Source: JAUVIB01 sp964424545 (GTDB lineage Bacteria; Calditrichota; Calditrichia; Calditrichales; Calditrichaceae). Taken from it: 10,753 nt of DNA. The position numbers and the translations under genes were made by a program. The stretch is taken from the NCBI GenBank assembly GCA_964424545.1, contig CAYRJN010000134.1:1-10753 (forward strand), in the 5' to 3' direction. The notes under the pieces are model-generated. The model searched no databases. It was given only the letters and a program-made list of their open reading frames with translations, and had not been told where the DNA came from. Of the stretch, positions 7,109-10,753 are shown piece by piece. Position 1 is the first letter of the stretch, and every line of letters starts with the position of its first letter.

Positions 7109-7933
7109 TTATTCTTTTATAGGAATTAACGCATCGAATCTTTTAAGCATCAATTCCCTTGTGTTCGAATCCGTCACACCAAGGATTTTACCGTCGATAA
7201 TCGAAAGACCGATAAAGCCTTTATATGGAATCTGTCTAAAATAGACGACATGCCCATTATGTTCGATTGTTTTCCAATTTTTCGGCAGACTTTTTACGAA
7301 ACTTATTTCATCTATAACGATAAAATACTTAAATCGTTTACTATCGGAGGATTCATACTCGGCGGTAAGACAGTTTTGCAATTCACCGAGTCCCTGAAAG
7401 CTGCTTTTAACATACGATACGCTGCCGTGAATATAATATTTAGGAAGCAGCTCGATTTCCGCAGGAAGGGAACGATGTCCGGCAAGCGCGGCATCGACCG
7501 CTTTAAAAATTTCTATTTCGTCATTTTCAGATATTTTTCCTTCAAACACATCAATTTTAACATAGTATTTGCCTTTTAGAAAAAAACCCTGCATCGGAGG
7601 CGAAAGACACGCTTCGGCTCCAATGTTTAATTTCTTTTTATTATACGGCGCTTCCGTATTATAAATTCCGAAAGCATTGAGAGGCGTTCCCATATCATAT
7701 ATTTCAAGCGCCAAAGCGATTTTATCTTTAAGCAGATCGACCGCATAAAGCTGCTGAAAGTTATAATTTAAAAAGAGATCCGCCGCGCCGTCTATTCTTT
7801 CCCATAAATTGGAAGCGTCATAAACGGCAACCGTATCCTCCGTTTCCCAACCTGCTATTTGCGGAAATTGATAATCGCCTGCAACCAAGCTTACCGTAAC
7901 GGCAAGAAAAACAATTAATATTTTGTTATACAT
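7109..7933 (-). CDS. Secreted DUF6599-like protein
   Basis: This 274-residue protein has an N-terminal signal peptide (residues 1 to about 18, ILIVFLAVTVSLVAG). The mature part begins with FPQIAGWETEDTV. Two segments match what I recall of the DUF6599 family: YDASNLWERIDGAADLFLNYNF at about 38-59 and ALEIYDMGTPLNAFGIY at about 74-90. No catalytic motif, metal-binding cluster or transmembrane helix is visible, and the function of the family is unknown. The ATG at 7933 lies 13 bases after the stop of the aldo/keto reductase gene, with only a weak ribosome-binding site (AAAGTGAAA), so translation may be coupled to that gene. The context suggests an accessory factor of an exported redox enzyme; this is inference. 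No clear terminator follows its TAA stop. Confidence 0.85.
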   Translation of the reverse strand: MYNKILIVFLAVTVSLVAGDYQFPQIAGWETEDTVAVYDASNLWERIDGAADLFLNYNFQQLYAVDLLKDKIALALEIYDMGTPLNAFGIYNTEAPYNKKKLNIGAEACLSPPMQGFFLKGKYYVKIDVFEGKISENDEIEIFKAVDAALAGHRSLPAEIELLPKYYIHGSVSYVKSSFQGLGELQNCLTAEYESSDSKRFKYFIVIDEISFVKSLPKNWKTIEHNGHVVYFRQIPYKGFIGLSIIDGKILGVTDSNTRELMLKRFDALIPIKE

Positions 7934-7946
7934 ATTTTCACTTTTA

Positions 7947-9296
7947 CTATGCTAACTTTAATAACGAATGGGCTTTTATGAGTTGTAATTGCGCATCAAC
8001 GTTATGCGGACAAGCGCCGAGGCAAGGAGCGTCGCAATCCAAACAGCTTACCGCCTGCCGCTCTCTCAAACGATTATATTTTTCCATAGCCAGTTTTTCT
8101 CTGCCCTGCATAGAATAATAATAGGAGTAACGCATAATTTTACTAACCGGCACATCATGAGGACAGACCTCAAAACACACATCGCAGCCATGACGGCAAT
8201 ATTGGCCGCCAAGATATTTTTCATAATCTTTCAGAAATTCTGCATTTCCATAACTAAGCTTTGTTCCTGAAAGGGAAGAAATTTTATCCACAATATCAAA
8301 ATTGGTCATGGTTATTAACGTAACATTCATTTTCTTGTTATTCAGTACCCACTGAACCGTAGCTTCGCGCAATTGCTCATTAGTTTTAATCTTATACTTC
8401 TCAAAAAAAGGCTTGTACCGTTTAATCTCTTCCTGCTGTTTTTTCGCCCAATTTTTATAACGTTGTTCCACTTCTTTGCGCGAGCGCCCCCGCTTTATGT
8501 GTTTTTCAATCTCTTTAATTTGCGATTCGGAAGGATTTTCGGGATCAAACAGTCCCACCTCCACATAACCCGGTGATATTTTCATAGCGGTAGTACCCAC
8601 ATCGTGTTTTTTACAGATTTCCAATATCCTCTCACCCGCGTCTTTGTTTAAAAAATTATAAACAAAAAGAACAACATCAAAACGTCCGTCCTCTGCTGCG
8701 GCGGTCATCACCTTTTCAATAGTATCGTCATTTTTTCCACCGGCTCCATGCGATGAAATACCGATAAAACGTAGTTTTCCCTGCTTTTTAAGTTTATCGG
8801 TTGCCGCGTGAAAGGCTTTATGATCAAGAAGCGATATTTTTTTGACGCTGTGCATATATAAACAATCCACATAATCGGTCTGAAGTCTTTTACGGGACTT
8901 TTCGAAGCGTTCAATTATGGACTCTTCCGATTCTTTTGCACTGATATGTAATTTTGTGGTGATAAATATCTTATCGCGCTGCATATATTTCATTACTTCG
9001 CCTATTTTGCGTTCCGATTCTCCTCCGCCGTATCCTTCGGCCGTATCAAAATAATTTATTCCTTTATCATAAGCGTAACGGATTACATTGGCTTCCTTTA
9101 AGCCCACGGTTCCGACGCCGACGTCCGAAGCCATAAAGCCGGTACGTCCAAGCCGGCGAAGACTAATATTATTTTTTACTTTAGTTTCCTCAGCCTGAAC
9201 AACACTGGTGCCGGCTAAAGCGCTACCACCGATTGCCAGACTACCGAGTCGGATAAAATTTCTCCTTGTTACGGCGATTTTTTTTATTCTATCCAT
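7947..9296 (-). CDS. Tat-exported aldo/keto reductase with two C-terminal 4Fe-4S-type cysteine clusters
   Basis: This 449-residue protein starts at ATG 9296 with GAGAGGA about six bases upstream. Residues 1-36 are a twin-arginine signal (TRRNFIRLGS, hydrophobic stretch, ending VVQA), which implies export of a folded, cofactor-loaded protein. Residues about 46-335 are an aldo/keto reductase barrel with the expected catalytic tetrad: Asp84 and Tyr89 (YFDTAEGYGGG), Lys115 (TTKL) and His149 (YMHS). Residues 250-305 form a strongly charged, helix-prone stretch (KRGRSRKEVEQRYKNWAKKQ) that looks like an insertion. The C-terminus has Cys367, 371, 374 and 378 followed by Pro, and Cys418, 421, 425 and 429 followed by Pro, enough for two iron-sulfur clusters. 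Substrate is unknown. Whether it binds NADPH outside the cytoplasm or receives electrons through the clusters is open. It heads an operon with the DUF6599-like gene. Confidence 0.92.
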   Translation of the reverse strand: MDRIKKIAVTRRNFIRLGSLAIGGSALAGTSVVQAEETKVKNNISLRRLGRTGFMASDVGVGTVGLKEANVIRYAYDKGINYFDTAEGYGGGESERKIGEVMKYMQRDKIFITTKLHISAKESEESIIERFEKSRKRLQTDYVDCLYMHSVKKISLLDHKAFHAATDKLKKQGKLRFIGISSHGAGGKNDDTIEKVMTAAAEDGRFDVVLFVYNFLNKDAGERILEICKKHDVGTTAMKISPGYVEVGLFDPENPSESQIKEIEKHIKRGRSRKEVEQRYKNWAKKQQEEIKRYKPFFEKYKIKTNEQLREATVQWVLNNKKMNVTLITMTNFDIVDKISSLSGTKLSYGNAEFLKDYEKYLGGQYCRHGCDVCFEVCPHDVPVSKIMRYSYYYSMQGREKLAMEKYNRLRERQAVSCLDCDAPCLGACPHNVDAQLQLIKAHSLLKLA

Positions 9297-9316
9297 GTCT
9301 ATCCTCTCGTTAATTA

Positions 9317-9344
9317 ATGATACTCCCCCGATGTTTTTTTACAA
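9317..9344 (-). promoter_or_regulatory. Possible promoter of the reductase-DUF6599 operon
   Basis: On the minus strand TTGTAA (9344-9339) and TATCAT (9322-9317) are separated by 16 bases, and the -10 box lies about 20 bases upstream of the reductase start. The hexamers match the sigma-70 consensus only moderately, and lineages of the FCB group often use other promoter forms, so this is a weak call. Confidence 0.3.
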
Positions 9345-9487
9345 CATAAACTTTTATTAGAATCTCTATTACTTATGGACTTTTCATTCAGCCAATCTAT
9401 AGATCTTCTACGAACAGATTATGGTTGCGTAAACGGGCACTATTTATAATTTAAAAAGATACGAAATCTTAATATTATAGTCAAACC

Positions 9488-9540
9488 GCTTTTTGGTTCT
9501 CCGTGCCTCCTTCGTGAAACTCTGTGTCCGTTTTTTCACC
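9488..9540 (+). repeat. Dispersed repeat upstream of vapBC
   Basis: The stretch contains GGTTCTCCGTGCCTCC followed by CCTTCGTGAAACTC (9509-9522) and a T-run. The 14-mer recurs downstream of vapC at 10282-10295 with one mismatch, and both are followed by a short spacer and a run of T. The CTCCGTGCCTCC...GTGAAACTCTGTGT style resembles a dispersed intergenic repeat I recall from many bacterial genomes; that resemblance is from memory only. Confidence 0.5.
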
Positions 9541-9543
9541 CTG

Positions 9544-9563
9544 ATACGATTTTAAAACCGTAT
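9544..9563. promoter_or_regulatory. Near-perfect 20-bp palindrome next to the vapBC -35 box
   Basis: ATACGATTTTAAAACCGTAT is palindromic in 9 of 10 base pairs, the exception being A9549 facing C9558. It ends on the first T of the -35 hexamer. Its position suits an upstream regulator site or an AT-rich promoter-enhancing element. It lacks a T-tail, so a terminator role is less likely. Confidence 0.4.
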
Positions 9564-9591
9564 TGACAAAAGGGCGATTATTCCTTACCTT
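9563..9591 (+). promoter_or_regulatory. Promoter of the vapBC operon
   Basis: A perfect -35 hexamer TTGACA (9563-9568) is followed after 17 bases by TACCTT (9586-9591), a weak -10 box keeping the T, A and final T. Transcription would start near 9598, giving a leader of about 30 bases. The -10 box lies inside the palindromic operator, so a bound VapB-VapC complex would block it. Confidence 0.6.
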
Positions 9592-9604
9592 TAAGTAAGG
9601 AATA
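9579..9604. promoter_or_regulatory. Palindromic operator of the vapBC operon
   Basis: TATTCCTTAC (9579-9588) and GTAAGGAATA (9595-9604) are perfect 10-bp inverted arms around the six bases CTTTAA. The site overlaps the -10 box. Antitoxins of the AbrB/SpoVT type commonly bind such inverted repeats in their own promoters, usually more tightly as a complex with the toxin, so autorepression is the expected role. Confidence 0.7.
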
Positions 9605-9611
9605 TAAATAT

Positions 9612-9622
9612 AGTAAGGATTA
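9612..9622 (+). promoter_or_regulatory. Third operator half-site that also carries the vapB ribosome-binding site
   Basis: GTAAGGATTA (9613-9622) repeats the right operator arm GTAAGGAATA at 9 of 10 positions, 18 bp downstream in the same orientation. Its AAGGA core lies seven bases before the vapB ATG at 9627, so the same bases are likely the Shine-Dalgarno site. Confidence 0.55.
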
Positions 9623-9626
9623 TATT

Positions 9627-9875
9627 ATGGCAATAGCAACGCTTACCACGAAGGGACAGGTTACGATTCCTAAAATAATCAGGGAATCGTTAAAACTGCA
9701 TAGTGGGGATAAAATCGAGATTATTATCACAGAAGATCAAAAAGCTATTATCAGACCTCTTTCTAAAAAGGTTGACGACCTATATTGCAAACTGCATAAA
9801 TCGGAACAAAACAAGTTCTCTCTTGAAGATATAGACAAAGCCGTTAGTAATAGGATGAAAGATAAATTCAAATGA
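9627..9875 (+). CDS. vapB: AbrB/SpoVT-type antitoxin of a VapBC pair
   Basis: An 82-residue protein. Residues about 3-47 form a swapped-hairpin AbrB DNA-binding domain with the standard pattern TLTTKGQVTIPKIIRESLKL, GDKIEI and a closing strand AIIRP. Residues about 48-82 are a polar, helix-forming tail (SLEDIDKAVSNRM) that would wrap the toxin, as in other VapB proteins. The ATG at 9627 is preceded by AAGGA at seven bases. Its last four bases overlap the toxin start (ATGA), which fits translational coupling. The protein should neutralise VapC and repress its own promoter through the inverted repeat upstream. Confidence 0.93.
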   Translation: MAIATLTTKGQVTIPKIIRESLKLHSGDKIEIIITEDQKAIIRPLSKKVDDLYCKLHKSEQNKFSLEDIDKAVSNRMKDKFK

Positions 9876-10270
9876 AAGGCTTAGACACCAATATTCTGGT
9901 CCGTTTCCTTGTCGGTGACCATACTCTTCAGGCAAAAAAAGTTTATAATTTATTTAAAATGGCCGAAAGAAAAAAAATAGAACTTTTTGTACCGTTACCA
10001 GTAGTTTTAGAATTAATTTGGGTTTTAGAATCGGCATATAAAATAAAGAGAAATGATATCATTGACTCAATAAATGAATTGCTATTATTACCAATTTTAA
10101 AATTTGAGCATCGGCCGGCTATACAACTTTTTGCTCAGGCGGCACAAAATAACAACTTTGATCTTTCAGACCTTTTAATTGCCTTTTGTGCAAAAGAAGA
10201 AAAATGCGAAACGGTTTTAACGTTTGACAAAAAAGCGTCAAAATTTAGTTTATTTGAATTGCTTAAATAG
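9872..10270 (+). CDS. vapC: PIN-domain ribonuclease toxin of a VapBC pair
   Basis: A 132-residue protein of usual VapC length, consisting of a single PIN domain. The acidic residues expected at the magnesium site are present: Asp5 (GLDTNILVRF), Glu47 (PVVLELIWVLE), Asp97/Asp100 (FDLSDLLIAF) and Asp119 (VLTFDKKASK). The toxin therefore looks catalytically intact. PIN toxins cleave RNA, often tRNA or rRNA; the target here cannot be read from the sequence. The ATG overlaps the antitoxin stop by four bases. No hairpin terminator is visible after the TAG at 10268-10270; a degenerate dispersed repeat begins there instead. Confidence 0.94.
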   Translation: MKGLDTNILVRFLVGDHTLQAKKVYNLFKMAERKKIELFVPLPVVLELIWVLESAYKIKRNDIIDSINELLLLPILKFEHRPAIQLFAQAAQNNNFDLSDLLIAFCAKEEKCETVLTFDKKASKFSLFELLK

Positions 10271-10273
10271 CGT

Positions 10274-10312
10274 TTTTCAGACCTTTGTGAAACTCCACGA
10301 CGGTTTTTCCCG
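10274..10312 (+). repeat. Dispersed repeat downstream of vapBC (degenerate copy)
   Basis: CCTTTGTGAAACTC (10282-10295) matches 9509-9522 at 13 of 14 positions in the same orientation and is followed by CACGACGGTTTTTCCCG, compared with TGTGTCCGTTTTTTCACC in the upstream copy. It begins only a few bases after the vapC stop, so the two copies bracket the toxin-antitoxin operon. Confidence 0.45.
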
Positions 10313-10428
10313 ACAATTAAACGATATAACATCAAAAAAACCATATTTAATTTTTCATATAACTTGAATAGAATCATTTACATTTTTAACTTATACGAGC
10401 AAACAATTAACCCGATTTAGGGGAAATC

Positions 10429-10539
10429 ATGAAAAATAAATCAATGGATAAAATTAACGAAATTATAAACTAACCGATATAATTGATAATAATCACAACG
10501 ATCACAAAAAAAAATGATAATTTAGATGTTATTTTTTAA
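10429..10539 (+). pseudogene. Possible broken small gene upstream of the sensor-like gene
   Basis: An ATG at 10429 with AGGGGA just upstream starts a 14-codon frame (MKNKSMDKINEIIN) that stops at TAA 10471-10473. If the frame shifts by one base near 10467, reading continues as KLTDIIDNNHNDHKK. A second shift in the run of nine A bases (10506-10514) returns to the original frame and continues NDNLDVIF to TAA at 10537-10539. The joined product would be a polar, helix-prone peptide of about 37 residues. It may be a decayed gene, a sequencing error in an A-run, a short leader peptide, or chance in AT-rich DNA. Confidence 0.25.
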
Positions 10540-10573
10540 AGACAAAACCATTGTAAAATATTAAGTTATCTAA

Positions 10574-10753
10574 ATGATAAGAAATTCCATTCGCACAAAA
10601 ACATTCTTTCTTTTCATCATTTTGAGTTTAATACCGACGTTATTACTCATAAGCTACATCATCTTCAAAATGCAGGAAGAGATGAAATCTAATATAGAAG
10701 AGAAAATGTTGACGGGTACCGTAAATCTTGAACAATATCTAAACAATTATATT
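10574..10753 (+). CDS. N-terminal part of a membrane protein, probably a sensor (3' end off window)
   Basis: Sixty codons are open from ATG 10574 to the right edge. An in-frame TAA directly precedes the ATG, so no earlier start is possible; the next Met in frame is residue 33, inside or after the membrane helix. A short basic N-terminus (MIRNSIRTK) leads into a hydrophobic helix at about 10-32 (FFLFIILSLIPTLLLISYIIF), then a charged helical region (MQEEMKSNIEEKMLTGTVNLEQYLNNY). This is typical for the beginning of a sensor histidine kinase, chemoreceptor or diguanylate cyclase with an extracytoplasmic sensing domain. None of the diagnostic domains is in view. No clear ribosome-binding site precedes the start. 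Confidence 0.7.
   Translation, partial: MIRNSIRTKTFFLFIILSLIPTLLLISYIIFKMQEEMKSNIEEKMLTGTVNLEQYLNNYI

Larger units (their letters stand above)
9297..9626. other. Divergent intergenic region between the reductase operon and vapBC
   Basis: This 330-bp region serves two divergent transcription units. From left to right it holds the ribosome-binding site and a weak promoter for the reductase on the minus strand, an AT-rich stretch with no obvious feature (about 9345-9487), a dispersed repeat (9488-9540), a 20-bp near-palindrome (9544-9563), and the vapBC promoter and operator. No gene was seen in it. Confidence 0.7.
10271..10573. other. Intergenic region between vapC and the sensor-like gene
   Basis: This AT-rich 303-bp gap holds the second copy of the dispersed repeat (10274-10312) and the possible decayed small ORF at 10429-10539. 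No clear promoter for the downstream gene, tRNA or strong terminator was seen. Confidence 0.6.

Noticed and set aside
7163..7175. GTTCGAATCC resembling a tRNA T-loop
   Set aside because: It lies inside the DUF6599-like coding sequence and no acceptor stem or anticodon arm could be paired around it.
7989..8576. Plus-strand frames inside the reductase gene
   Set aside because: They are antisense shadows of a protein with a full catalytic tetrad and cysteine clusters.
10135..10377. 80-codon minus-strand frame over the end of vapC
   Set aside because: It is antisense to the PIN-domain toxin with conserved acidic residues and has no features of its own.

Overview
The window looks like a chromosomal segment of a low-GC, Gram-negative bacterium, most likely from the Bacteroidota/FCB neighbourhood (Ignavibacteria, Calditrichota, Marinimicrobia-like or KSB1-like lineages). 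This is inferred from gene content: a very large secreted protein with plant-type leucine-rich repeats, Ig-like and fibronectin-like modules and a C-terminal region of the kind that precedes type IX secretion sorting domains; a CsgG-like/PEGA protein; a DUF6599-type secreted protein; and a Tat-exported aldo/keto reductase with ferredoxin-like cysteine clusters. Species cannot be fixed from the sequence alone.

Layout. (1) 1-5427, minus strand: a GTG-started CsgG-like/PEGA membrane-anchored protein (5427-4522), followed 98 bases later by a giant multidomain surface protein (4423 down to 1) that is open for 1474 codons and runs off the left edge. The two are probably co-transcribed. (2) 5428-7108: about 1.7 kb without a convincing gene. 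It holds two diverged ~160-bp direct copies of a compound palindromic repeat, a related shorter palindrome, other short repeats, and a more GC-rich patch that may be a gene remnant. (3) 9296-7109, minus strand: a two-gene operon, Tat-dependent aldo/keto reductase with two 4Fe-4S-type cysteine clusters, then a secreted DUF6599-like protein 13 bases downstream. (4) 9297-10573: a compact VapBC-type toxin-antitoxin operon on the plus strand with a readable promoter and palindromic operator. It is bracketed by two direct copies of a short dispersed repeat. A possible decayed small ORF follows. (5) 10574 to the right edge: the start of a membrane protein with one N-terminal transmembrane helix, probably the N-terminus of a sensor protein.

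How parts work together. The CsgG/PEGA plus LRR pair looks like an envelope or cell-surface unit. The reductase and DUF6599 protein look like an exported redox pair. VapBC is a self-regulated toxin-antitoxin pair whose -10 box lies inside the operator and whose antitoxin ribosome-binding site lies inside a third operator half-site. No CRISPR array, tRNA, rRNA or intact transposase was seen. The most notable items are the duplicated cap-LRR-Ig architecture of the giant protein, the compound palindromic repeat family, and the vapBC control region.
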